The notes: a model not told the origin generated them from the sequence alone. A DNA stretch of 8,173 bases from Flavobacteriaceae bacterium (GCA_016763595.1 JAESTN010000186.1:1-8173); one strand, 5' to 3'. Numbered from the stretch's first letter, positions 1 through 5,873 are shown. Translations and numbers: made by a program.

Positions 1-55
1 TACAAGCAGTAAATACTAATGAGAAAATCAAGCAAACTTTTAATACATTTTTCAT
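1..55 (-). CDS. N-terminus of a lipoprotein, cut by the window edge
   Basis: Reading the minus strand from an ATG at 55-53 gives MKNVLKVCLIFSLVFTAC before the window ends. This is a classic type II (lipoprotein) signal peptide: a Lys near the start, a hydrophobic core of about ten residues, and a lipobox F-T-A-C with the acylated Cys at residue 18. The product should therefore be a membrane-anchored lipoprotein. A well-placed TAnnTTTG promoter lies 27 nt upstream. The mature part is outside the window, so the function cannot be read. In related flavobacteria I recall small DUF4920-type lipoproteins beside ilvE, but that is memory-based inference and not visible here. Confidence 0.72.
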   Translation of the reverse strand, partial: MKNVLKVCLIFSLVFTAC

Positions 56-81
56 CTTTTATTTTTTTAACACATTTAATA

Positions 82-110
82 CAAATGTAGCAATTTAAAC
101 AAGAAAACAA
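82..110 (-). promoter_or_regulatory. Bacteroidota-type promoter for the minus-strand lipoprotein
   Basis: On the minus strand TACATTTG (89-82) fits the Bacteroidota -7 consensus TAnnTTTG exactly. A TTG (110-108) lies 18 nt upstream of it, close to the usual -33 spacing. The -7 element ends 27 nt before the ATG of the lipoprotein, which leaves a leader of roughly 20 nt. Confidence 0.55.
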
Positions 111-113
111 TGC

Positions 114-127
114 TTAACATATGTTAA
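114..127. promoter_or_regulatory. 14-bp perfect palindrome between divergent genes
   Basis: TTAACATATGTTAA is perfectly self-complementary. It sits between the minus-strand lipoprotein promoter (82-110) and the ATG of ilvE at 174. A weak -7-like TACCTTCA (144-151, two mismatches to TAnnTTTG) follows on the plus strand, so the palindrome would lie about where the ilvE -33 region is expected. A dimeric regulator could bind here, but no direct evidence links a protein to it. Confidence 0.35.
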
Positions 128-173
128 TCGCGCTATAAATCATTACCTTCACACCTTCTAAAGCAGCACTATT

Positions 174-1232
174 ATGAGTTCAAATATAAAGATAGAATTA
201 ACTAAAAATTCTAAAATTGATACGGTAGATTTCAATAACTTACCTTTTGGAAGTATTCTTTCTGATCACATGTTTGTGTGTGATTTTAAAGACGGTAAGT
301 GGCAAAACTCAACCATTCAACCCTATGCTCCAATTCAACTAGATCCTTCTGCTAAGATTTTCCATTATGGACAATCTATTTTCGAAGGAATGAAAGCCTA
401 TAAAGACACTGACAATAATACGTTATTATTTAGACCTTTAGACAACCACAAACGATTAAATAAATCTGCTGAAAGACTGGTAATCCCTCAAGTTCCTGAA
501 GATATTTTCATGAACGGATTGAAGAAATTATTAGAAATTGACAATGCTTGGGTTCCAACCAATGAAGGAAGCTCTTTATATATCAGACCTTTTATTTTTG
601 CTTCTGGAAATGGATTTCACGCTTCTCCAGCAGATGAATATAAATTAATTATTTGTACAGCACCTTCTGGAGCTTATTTCTCTGGAAAAATAAAAGTTTT
701 AATTGAAGAAAAGTATGCACGTGCTGCAAATGGTGGCGTTGGATTTGCAAAAGCTGGAGGTAATTATGCTGCTCAATTTTACCCAACACAATTAGCTGTA
801 GAGAGAGGCTATCAACAAGTAATCTGGACAGACGACAACACACACGAATATATTGAAGAAGCCGGTGCAATGAATATTTTTATACGCATCAACGATACCT
901 TAATTACAAGTCCAACCTCTGACAGGATTTTAGATGGAATTACTCGTAAAAGTATTTTGCAGATTGCAAGTGATGAGAATATTGCAATTGAAGAGCGTAA
1001 AATTACAGTAACTGAAGTTGTTGCTGCTGCTAAAGACGGAAGTTTGAAAGAAATGTTCGGAACAGGAACTGCTGCTGTTATTTCTCCAATTTCTGGATTT
1101 GGTTATAAAAATGAAGATTTTGATTTACCAGAATTTGACAATACGTTCGCTTCTTTATTAAAAAAACGCATCACTGATATTCAAACAAACAAAGTAGAAG
1201 ATCCTTATGGATGGAGAATGATTATATCATAA
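174..1232 (+). CDS. ilvE: Branched-chain amino acid aminotransferase
   Basis: This cytoplasmic PLP enzyme of fold type IV interconverts Leu, Ile or Val plus 2-oxoglutarate with the corresponding 2-keto acids plus glutamate, the last step of branched-chain amino acid synthesis. At 352 aa it matches the longer, eukaryote-like BCAT group. Visible landmarks are FHYGQSIFEGMKAY (about 63-76), YIRPF (136-140), the PLP-lysine segment FAKAGGNYAAQ (191-201, Lys193), the class IV signature EEAGAMNIFI (228-237) with Glu229, and the phosphate-loop segment FGTGTAAVISPI (295-306). The ATG at 174 gives a normal family N-terminus. No Shine-Dalgarno is seen, as is usual in this phylum. The gene appears monocistronic, with a strong terminator 18 nt after the stop. 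A palindrome at 114-127 may bear on its regulation. Family assignment is near certain; substrate preference is inferred from the family. Confidence 0.96.
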   Translation: MSSNIKIELTKNSKIDTVDFNNLPFGSILSDHMFVCDFKDGKWQNSTIQPYAPIQLDPSAKIFHYGQSIFEGMKAYKDTDNNTLLFRPLDNHKRLNKSAERLVIPQVPEDIFMNGLKKLLEIDNAWVPTNEGSSLYIRPFIFASGNGFHASPADEYKLIICTAPSGAYFSGKIKVLIEEKYARAANGGVGFAKAGGNYAAQFYPTQLAVERGYQQVIWTDDNTHEYIEEAGAMNIFIRINDTLITSPTSDRILDGITRKSILQIASDENIAIEERKITVTEVVAAAKDGSLKEMFGTGTAAVISPISGFGYKNEDFDLPEFDNTFASLLKKRITDIQTNKVEDPYGWRMIIS

Positions 1233-1250
1233 ACCAATAATAACTTATAT

Positions 1251-1284
1251 TAAAAAAGCACCAACAATTGTTGGTGCTTTTTTA
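1251..1284. terminator. Bidirectional intrinsic terminator
   Basis: A perfect 34-bp palindrome has 17-nt arms with the core GCACCAAC-AATT-GTTGGTGC flanked by an A-run on the left and a T-run on the right. The transcript from either strand would form a GC-containing hairpin followed by a U-run. It lies 18 nt after the ilvE stop and 12 nt beyond the stop of the convergent SRPBCC gene, so it can end both transcripts. Confidence 0.92.
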
Positions 1285-1296
1285 ATATTTCGGTTT

Positions 1297-1713
1297 TTAA
1301 TTCTGTAATACTCCTTCTAAACTTTCAATAATTACAGTGTAAAACCCTTCAAAAACCTGAGTCATTTCTGCTTCTGCTTCTGGTGCAGAATCAAATTCAC
1401 AACCCCAAGTGATTTTTGTTTTAGTTTCATCAATTGCTTCAACTTTTACGGTACTCACATAGCGAGTTATTGGAAAAGGTCCTTTATTTATTTCATATTC
1501 AAATTCCATGTTATTTTCATCAACCTTATTTAATGTTTCATAAATAGCGGCTCCATCTGGCATATAACAGATCCGTGTTGCACCTACTCCTTCTCCTGTT
1601 GTTTCTGAACTTGCTATTGGCGAAAATTCTTCAATTCCTCTAAAAGACGATAATTTATTCCATGCATCTCTTGCAGACACATTAATTGTTTTGTTTACGA
1701 CTACTTCTGACAT
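1297..1713 (-). CDS. SRPBCC (START-like/polyketide cyclase) family protein
   Basis: The 138-aa product has the pattern of the SRPBCC helix-grip fold. It begins with the strand VVVNKTINVSARDAWNKLSSF (residues 4-24, 'x-I-x-V-x-a-x-x-v-W' type), followed by a helix leading to F30, then G42-x-G44-A45-T46-R47 and Y50. Alternating beta strands follow (FEYEINKGPFPI, 71-82; YVSTVKVEAI, 85-94; TKITWGCEFD, 99-108), ending in a long C-terminal helix (about 114-136). Such proteins form a hydrophobic pocket that binds a small lipid-like or aromatic ligand; whether this one is an enzyme or a carrier cannot be told. There is no signal peptide, so it is cytoplasmic. It lies 80 nt downstream of two TetR-type regulators on the same strand but has its own exact TAnnTTTG element. 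It ends at a shared terminator. The family call is good; the function is unknown. Confidence 0.82.
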   Translation of the reverse strand: MSEVVVNKTINVSARDAWNKLSSFRGIEEFSPIASSETTGEGVGATRICYMPDGAAIYETLNKVDENNMEFEYEINKGPFPITRYVSTVKVEAIDETKTKITWGCEFDSAPEAEAEMTQVFEGFYTVIIESLEGVLQN

Positions 1714-1742
1714 GATTTTAATTTTTTAAGTTATTGATACCC

Positions 1743-1750
1743 CAAATTTA
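1743..1750 (-). promoter_or_regulatory. -7 promoter element of the SRPBCC gene
   Basis: TAAATTTG on the minus strand matches the Bacteroidota TAnnTTTG element exactly and ends 29 nt before the ATG of the SRPBCC gene. No clear TTG was found at the -33 position; only an A/T-rich tract lies there. It suggests the gene can be transcribed apart from the upstream regulators. Confidence 0.5.
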
Positions 1751-1793
1751 GAAGTACTTGAAGCAGGAATAAAAAATAGCGTTCAGATATAAA

Positions 1794-2369
1794 CTATTCA
1801 ATAAAAGAAAGCTGCTCATCAATAAACGCACGAAGCTCTTCTTTTGGGTGAATTTTATACAAAATACTCATAGAAAAAATGACGCCTAATAAGAACTCAG
1901 CATACGAATCTTTCTTTTCTGGATATTTAATCTGCCCCAATCCAATAGCTTTATCCAAGACTACTTTATAACTATTGGTGAGCGTAGTAAAATAACGTTG
2001 GTAGACATCCGTAATTTCTTGATTGGCATTTCGCATTTCAACAACAGTGTTTACCATCAGACAACTTTTGGGAAATGTTTTATCTAGTAATGCGTCAATC
2101 AAGCTATAAAAGAAATCTTTTAACGAGTCTAACCCTTCTGTAGTTTCTCTCAATTGTTTTAAAAAAGGATCTGAATAGTTTGACGTATAATACCCTAACG
2201 CCCCCATAAACAACATGTCTTTTGTAAACTTGTTATAAATAACAGAAGTACTTACATCTAAATGGATTGCCAGCTCTTTTGCATTCACACCTTTAAATCC
2301 TTGTGTCCAAAAAAGCGCCTGGGCTTTTTCTACCAATTGATCGTATGATTGATTAAGAACTTGTGGCAT
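1794..2369 (-). CDS. TetR/AcrR-family regulator (second of a tandem pair)
   Basis: This 191-aa protein has a TetR-type N-terminal DNA-binding domain. Helix 1 covers about residues 8-24 (ending ALFWTQGFKGV), followed by the helix-turn-helix AKELAIHLDVSTSVIYNKF (30-48), where the usual family pattern is 'I-A-x-x-x-G-V-S-x-x-x-l-Y-x-h-F'. The following hundred or so residues are helical and would form the dimerisation and ligand domain; SCLMVNTVVE (about 102-111) resembles the 'GC-l-l' helix of several TetR proteins. Its ATG lies inside the last codons of the upstream TetR gene (17-nt overlap, different frame), which suggests translational coupling. No Shine-Dalgarno is seen, only an A/T-rich lead. 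The family is clear; target and ligand are unknown, with the SRPBCC gene downstream and the divergent lipoprotein operon as nearby candidates. Confidence 0.87.
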   Translation of the reverse strand: MPQVLNQSYDQLVEKAQALFWTQGFKGVNAKELAIHLDVSTSVIYNKFTKDMLFMGALGYYTSNYSDPFLKQLRETTEGLDSLKDFFYSLIDALLDKTFPKSCLMVNTVVEMRNANQEITDVYQRYFTTLTNSYKVVLDKAIGLGQIKYPEKKDSYAEFLLGVIFSMSILYKIHPKEELRAFIDEQLSFIE

Positions 2370-2934
2370 AATTAAATTTTTTATTAAGGATTACCTTTAT
2401 TCCGTTTGCAATATGATGTTGTTTCTGTTTCTCGGAATGAATCAAACAAAAACTCATTGATGTACAAAACAACCCTACCAAATGCCTTGCATAAAAATCT
2501 GGATTGTTTTTCGTGTCGTCTTCCATTAATAATCGTTCAATTAAATTCGATTCTAAACTTGATAAATACTCTCTAATTAATTCTTTTATTTTTGGATCTT
2601 CATCAGCCAGTTCAGTTCCTATATGAATATAAAAACAGCCTTGATGCTTTTCTTTACCTTGTAAAAACGACACATAAAACTCTTGTAAAACAGCTGCTAG
2701 ATTCCCTTTCTTTTTTAGAATTTCAAACTTAGACTTTCCATATCTTTTTTGATATAGTTTTAATGCATTGTATAAAATACCTTCTTTATTTTGAAACTCA
2801 TGATACAATGAAAATCGATTTACACCTGTAATTTCAACAATCTCTTGAATAGAAGTTCCTCTAAATCCTTTTTCCCAGAATATCGGAATGCATTTTTCTA
2901 AAACACTGTTTGTATTGTACTCTTTATATCTCAT
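2353..2934 (-). CDS. TetR/AcrR-family regulator (first of a tandem pair)
   Basis: The 193-aa product has a TetR N-terminal domain: helix 1 about residues 9-24 (VLEKCIPIFWEKGFRG), then the helix-turn-helix TSIQEIVEITGVNRFSLYHEF (27-47). The ligand/dimer domain follows, with GCFYIHIGTELADEDPKI (about 98-115) resembling the segment after helix 5 in AcrR-like proteins. It shares overall design with the next gene but only limited identity, so the pair is an old duplication or two separate recruitments. An exact AGGAGG (2950-2945 on this strand) sits 10 nt before the ATG, which is rare in this phylum and supports the start. A palindrome overlapping a -7-like element lies just upstream, as expected for self-repression. 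The divergent neighbour is a PqqB-like lipoprotein gene. Ligand unknown. Confidence 0.88.
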   Translation of the reverse strand: MRYKEYNTNSVLEKCIPIFWEKGFRGTSIQEIVEITGVNRFSLYHEFQNKEGILYNALKLYQKRYGKSKFEILKKKGNLAAVLQEFYVSFLQGKEKHQGCFYIHIGTELADEDPKIKELIREYLSSLESNLIERLLMEDDTKNNPDFYARHLVGLFCTSMSFCLIHSEKQKQHHIANGIKVILNKKFNYATSS

Positions 2935-2944
2935 AACTTTAGCG

Positions 2945-2950
2945 CCTCCT
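2945..2950 (-). promoter_or_regulatory. Full Shine-Dalgarno AGGAGG of the first TetR gene
   Basis: The minus strand reads AGGAGG with 10 nt to the ATG at 2934. Most other genes here have no such site, so this fixes the start and suggests efficient, classical initiation for the regulator pair. Confidence 0.7.
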
Positions 2951-2962
2951 CTAATTTAAGAA

Positions 2963-2977
2963 AAAAACTACAGTTTT
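2963..2977 (-). promoter_or_regulatory. Candidate promoter -7 element and operator of the TetR pair
   Basis: AAAACTACAGTTTT (2964-2977) is an inverted repeat with 6-bp arms and a 2-bp centre. On the minus strand it overlaps TAGTTTTT (2970-2963), one mismatch from TAnnTTTG, placed so that the leader would be about 20 nt and contain the AGGAGG. An operator on top of the promoter fits autorepression. No convincing -33 element was found, and the arms are A/T-rich. Confidence 0.4.
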
Positions 2978-2992
2978 CATTTTAATCGTTTA

Positions 2993-3033
2993 GTTGATGA
3001 TTTTTTGTAGCTTTCAATTTTTAAATCATCAAC
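2993..3033. promoter_or_regulatory. 11-bp perfect inverted repeat bracketing the promoter of the PqqB-like gene
   Basis: GTTGATGATTT (2993-3003) and AAATCATCAAC (3023-3033) are exact reverse complements, separated by 19 nt. The right arm ends one base before the ATG at 3035. Between the arms lies TAGCTTTC (3008-3015), one mismatch from the TAnnTTTG -7 element. The repeat could be a two-site operator for one or both adjacent TetR proteins, or, if transcription starts further upstream, an RNA hairpin close to the start codon. Confidence 0.55.
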
Positions 3034-3034
3034 C

Positions 3035-3988
3035 ATGAAACTGAAACTATTTTTCTTTCTTTTCGCTTTTACAATAGTAAGCTGCACTCCAAAAAAAGAA
3101 GCGACTGTTACCACAGAAATTCCAAAACCAAATCAATACATTACCATTTTAGGAACTGCACAAGATGGAGGATTCCCTCATATTGGTTGCCAGAAAGAAT
3201 GCTGTGCTAATTATTATAGGGGTACGTATAAAAAGCAAAAAGTAGTTTCATTAGGCTTGGTCGATGTAGAGCATACACAGAAGTGGATTTTTGAAGCCAC
3301 TCCAGACATGTCTACACAATTGGCAGATTTAGAGCAGCATCATTTAAAAACAGCAACTATTATTGATGGTGTTTTTCTAACACATGCACATATTGGACAC
3401 TATACAGGTTTAATGTATTTTGGAAGAGAAGCTTTAGGCAAACAAGGCACAAAAGTATATGCAATGCCAACCATGAAATCGTTCTTAGAAACCAATGGCC
3501 CATGGAGTCAATTAATAAGCATTAAAAACATCGAAATCCACTCATTACAAAATGACTCCACTATTGTTTTAAACTCACATTTAAAAGTAACTCCTTTTTT
3601 AATTCCACATAGAGATGAATTCTCTGAAACGGTTGGTTATAAAATTTCTGGCTCTAAAAAAACAGCTTTGTTTATTCCTGATATTGACAAATGGCATACA
3701 TGGAAAAAGAGTATTATTGAAGAGGTAAAAAAGGTTGATTATGCCTTTTTAGATGCAACCTTTTTTAATCAAAAGGAAGTAAAAAGAGCAATGACAGAAG
3801 TACCTCATCCATTTATTGAAGAGACTATTGCTTTGTTTAAAGACGAATCGATAGAAACAAAAAACAAAGTGATCTTTATTCATTTTAACCATACAAATCC
3901 AGCTTTACAAAAAAATAGCAAAGAAAAAAAACAGGTTGAAAAACTAGGTTTCAGATTTGCTTTTGAAGGTCAAAATTACGAACTGTAA
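3035..3988 (+). CDS. PqqB-like metallo-beta-lactamase-fold lipoprotein
   Basis: This 317-aa protein starts with a lipoprotein signal peptide (MKLKLFFFLFAFTIVSC, acylated Cys17), so it acts at the membrane or in the periplasm. The mature part resembles PqqB. It has YITILGTAQDGGFPHIGC (35-52), matching the PqqB 'LGxxxGGGxPxxxC' opening, with further Cys56-Cys57. A metal motif LTHAHIGHYTGL follows (115-126, His117, His119, His122), in which the usual Asp of HxHxDH is Gly. Then come PHRDEF (191-196), a beta-lactamase-fold IPDIDKW (214-220, Asp216), FLDATFF (238-244), and HFNHTNP (283-289), close to the HxNNTNP end motif of PqqB. In PQQ synthesis PqqB hydroxylates the peptide-derived precursor, but no other pqq gene is present and the lipid anchor argues for another job. 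A YdcF-type gene follows after 10 nt, probably one operon. The exact reaction is unknown. Confidence 0.85.
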   Translation: MKLKLFFFLFAFTIVSCTPKKEATVTTEIPKPNQYITILGTAQDGGFPHIGCQKECCANYYRGTYKKQKVVSLGLVDVEHTQKWIFEATPDMSTQLADLEQHHLKTATIIDGVFLTHAHIGHYTGLMYFGREALGKQGTKVYAMPTMKSFLETNGPWSQLISIKNIEIHSLQNDSTIVLNSHLKVTPFLIPHRDEFSETVGYKISGSKKTALFIPDIDKWHTWKKSIIEEVKKVDYAFLDATFFNQKEVKRAMTEVPHPFIEETIALFKDESIETKNKVIFIHFNHTNPALQKNSKEKKQVEKLGFRFAFEGQNYEL

Positions 3989-3998
3989 TTAAATTTCA

Positions 3999-4496
3999 AT
4001 GGATAAAACAACAGAGTTACTAGTGGTCTTAGGTGCTCCAAACTCCGTTTCAGGAGAACTAAGCACAATTTCAATCTCAAGATTAAAGTATTGTCTACAG
4101 CATTTTAACAAACAAAAACGCATCTTATGTACTGGTGGATTCGGAACTCATTTTAACACCACAAAGATTCCACATGCAACCTATGCAAAAGAGTATTTAT
4201 TAGAACATGGTATTTCAACAGCTTCATTTTTAGCATCAGCACTTTCTTCAAACACCGTTGAAGACGCGGTAAAAACAAAATCCATAATCTCAAAACTAGA
4301 CAACATAAAACTCCTCATTATTTCATCTGATTACCATATAAAAAGAGTGGAATACATTTTTAACAAGATCTTAAAAGAGTACTCTAAAACATATATTGGA
4401 GTCGCCAGTAATTTAGATGCTAAAACATTAGCTGTTCTCAATCAGCATGAAAAAGAATCGTTAGAAAGCATGGTGAAAAAAGGGCTTTATTATTAG
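3999..4496 (+). CDS. YdcF/DUF218-family protein, small cytoplasmic form
   Basis: The 165-aa product shows the DUF218 pattern: VVLGAP (9-14), SISRLKYC (25-32), ILCTGGFG (42-49), SSNTVEDAVKT (83-93) and IISSDYHIKRVEYIF (107-121), where the family has 'E-x-x-S-x-x-T-x-E-n' and 'T-S-x-x-H-x-x-R'. The family (YdcF, SanA, ElyC) has a Rossmann-like fold. E. coli YdcF binds S-adenosylmethionine, and SanA and ElyC act on the envelope. Here there is no signal peptide or membrane segment, so the protein should be cytoplasmic, unlike ElyC. The ATG lies 10 nt after the stop of the PqqB-like gene, which implies co-transcription. No terminator is evident after it. The family is likely; the biochemical role is unknown. 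Confidence 0.83.
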   Translation: MDKTTELLVVLGAPNSVSGELSTISISRLKYCLQHFNKQKRILCTGGFGTHFNTTKIPHATYAKEYLLEHGISTASFLASALSSNTVEDAVKTKSIISKLDNIKLLIISSDYHIKRVEYIFNKILKEYSKTYIGVASNLDAKTLAVLNQHEKESLESMVKKGLYY

Positions 4497-4834
4497 CGAT
4501 TTTGATTATAATACTTCTGATGAATCAAAGAAATACAACTCTTCAATAACAAAACAACATTTTGATTTTATGGAAATAACTTCAGAACAAATTTCTGCAC
4601 CTGGAGTTGACCAAAACAGAGATTAAACACCTGACTGACAGATGGCTTTCAAATAAATATTCATAAAACAGCCTACATCTACTGTAAACACTAAGGTTAT
4701 AAAAATGTTAAATTTAAAAACAAGCAAAATAAGAACTTCTAAACAAGCTTACATTTGCCTTCTTAATCTTTTTTATTACAAGAATAATATCAAATAAAAA
4801 CGGTTCAGAAGTTATTCACAATACAACAAATTCC
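4497..4834. other. 338-nt stretch without a convincing gene
   Basis: No ORF of gene quality, RNA gene or strong hairpin terminator was found. The stretch holds a plus-strand frame free of stops from 4465 to the TAA at 4624-4626, whose only ATG (4570) would give 18 residues (MEITSEQISAPGVDQNRD). It also holds the promoter of the downstream Crp-like gene near 4750. It may be a gene remnant plus a regulatory leader. Confidence 0.5.
4750..4757 (+). promoter_or_regulatory. -7 promoter element of the Crp-like gene
   Basis: TACATTTG matches TAnnTTTG exactly. It lies 77 nt before the proposed TTG start, so the transcript would have a leader of about 70 nt. No clear TTG stands at -33. Confidence 0.5.
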
Positions 4835-5422
4835 TTGAAAAATAAATTTAGACAGCACATTGAAAAAACCACCTCTTTGACAGATGAAGAGTTTGATTTT
4901 GTTTTCTCACATTTTAAAAGGAAGCAGATTGATAAAAAACAATGTATCATAAAAAAAGGAAAACCTGTAGAAAATGTGTACTGGGTTCTAAAAGGCTTGA
5001 TGAAAGCATCATATCTTGATCTAAATGGCAAACAACACATAATACAGTTTGCAATGGAAGACTGGTGGATTACAGATTACCAAGCATTTATCAATAAAGA
5101 AAAGGCTACAATTGATGTTAGTTGCTTAGAAACTTCAGAAGTCTTAGTCCTTAGTTTTTCTGACCGAGAAAAAATGTGTTCAGAAAGCCAAAAAATGGCT
5201 AATTTTTTCAGAATTAAATCAAATGCTTCAAATGCCGCTCTACAAAAAAGAGTCCTAACGTTACTTAGTTCTAATTCAGAAGAAAGATATAATGAATTAT
5301 TATCAGAACACCCTAAACTTCTGCAACGGGTACCTAAACATTTAATAGCTTCCTATTTGGGACTAAGTAGAGAAACCCTAAGCAGATTAAGCGTAAAAAA
5401 AAGAATAGATGTTAAAATATAA
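4835..5422 (+). CDS. Crp/Fnr-family transcriptional regulator (TTG start)
   Basis: This 195-aa protein has a cyclic-nucleotide-binding-type beta-roll (about 15-120), with KKQCIIKKGKPVENVYWVLKGLMKASY (34-60) and a hallmark of Bacteroidota members, MEDWWITDYQAFI (74-86). A long linking helix (about 115-135) follows, then a winged helix with the helix-turn-helix VPKHLIASYLGLSRETLSRL (166-185). In the recognition helix, Glu180-x-x-Ser183-Arg184 copies the E-x-x-S-R trio with which E. coli FNR reads TTGAT. There is no N-terminal Cys cluster, so no FNR-type iron-sulfur sensing is expected, and the effector is unknown. The start is TTG at 4835: the frame is open further upstream to 4733 but has no ATG or GTG, and homologous proteins typically begin near 'xLxQHIE'. 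The yciI-like gene follows after 71 nt that contain TTGAT repeats. Confidence 0.87.
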   Translation: MKNKFRQHIEKTTSLTDEEFDFVFSHFKRKQIDKKQCIIKKGKPVENVYWVLKGLMKASYLDLNGKQHIIQFAMEDWWITDYQAFINKEKATIDVSCLETSEVLVLSFSDREKMCSESQKMANFFRIKSNASNAALQKRVLTLLSSNSEERYNELLSEHPKLLQRVPKHLIASYLGLSRETLSRLSVKKRIDVKI

Positions 5423-5434
5423 TTTGTGATATAG

Positions 5435-5469
5435 ATCAATTTTTGACTTGATAAATTTCATCAATTTTG
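5435..5469. promoter_or_regulatory. Cluster of ATCAA/TTGAT half-sites before the yciI-like gene
   Basis: Three half-sites occur in a row: ATCAA (5435-5439), TTGAT (5448-5452) and ATCAA (5460-5464). The last two form TTGATAAATTTCATCAA, a 17-bp palindrome with one mismatched pair, and ATCAATTTT appears twice in direct orientation (5435-5443 and 5460-5468). CAATTTTG (5462-5469), one mismatch from TAnnTTTG, could be the -7 element of the next gene. The adjacent Crp-like regulator has the FNR-type recognition trio for TTGAT, so it is the natural candidate to bind here. The 7-nt gap differs from the 4-nt gap of a true FNR box. Confidence 0.4.
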
Positions 5470-5493
5470 GCTGAAATAAAAAATCCTTGAAAG

Positions 5494-5775
5494 ATGAACA
5501 CATATTACATTCTAACCTACAAAACCAAGCCAAATTTTAACACAATAAAAAAACCATATCAAGCAGAACATTTGCGCATCATGCAAGAGCATTACAAAAA
5601 AAATACGTTGATAATGGCTGGAGCCGTTTTAAACCCATCAGATGGAGGAATGCTTATTTTTAAAGGAGATGATCCAAGTGTTGCAGAAAATTTCGCAAAT
5701 AACGACCCTTATGTTACCAACGGAATTATTGAAAAGTGGTTTGTTAGAGCTTGGCAGGTTGTTATAGGATCCTAA
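5494..5775 (+). CDS. YciI-like protein
   Basis: The 93-aa product fits the small YciI family, a ferredoxin-like fold dimer. The opening strand is YYILTYKTKP (4-13), followed by His26 in AEHLRIMQEHYKK (24-36), IMAGAVLNPSDGGMLIF (40-56, the family 'G-x-x-x-x-G-x-l' turn), an Ala-containing helix (62-69), DPYVTNGIIEKWFVRAW (71-87, Asp71-Pro72-Tyr73) and a final strand. The His-Asp pair seen in structures of this family is present as His26 and Asp71. Physiological substrates of most YciI proteins are unknown; some relatives are muconolactone-type isomerases or dehalogenase-like. It is cytoplasmic. It lies 71 nt after the Crp-like gene on the same strand and may be its target. The ATG is preceded by the weak purine stretch GAAAG. 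Confidence 0.85.
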   Translation: MNTYYILTYKTKPNFNTIKKPYQAEHLRIMQEHYKKNTLIMAGAVLNPSDGGMLIFKGDDPSVAENFANNDPYVTNGIIEKWFVRAWQVVIGS

Positions 5776-5873
5776 AACAACAACAGCAATAAACTTACCC
5801 AAAACACAATTTTAAATCATTTTGCTTGCAACAATTCAATAACACCGTCGTCGTTAATTAAATAAAACAATTT

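Noticed and set aside
649..870. Minus-strand ORF of 73 codons inside ilvE
   Set aside because: It lies wholly antisense to a certain gene, with low-complexity Leu/Gln/His-rich composition and no family resemblance; it is a shadow frame.
3035..3988. Annotating the metallo-beta-lactamase-fold lipoprotein as pqqB of PQQ biosynthesis
   Set aside because: No pqqA, C, D or E is visible, the protein has a lipoprotein signal and the metal motif is altered. Only 'PqqB-like' is supported.
4570..4626. Small 18-codon gene MEITSEQISAPGVDQNRD
   Set aside because: Too short, no ribosome binding site or promoter, and no recognisable family; kept only as part of a possible remnant.
4816..5040. Minus-strand ORF of 74 codons over the start of the Crp-like gene
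   Set aside because: Antisense to a well-supported regulator, Phe/Cys-rich and without recognisable domains.
5448..5464. Canonical FNR box
   Set aside because: The half-sites TTGAT and ATCAA are 7 nt apart instead of 4, and the local regulator lacks an iron-sulfur Cys cluster; reported only as a half-site cluster.
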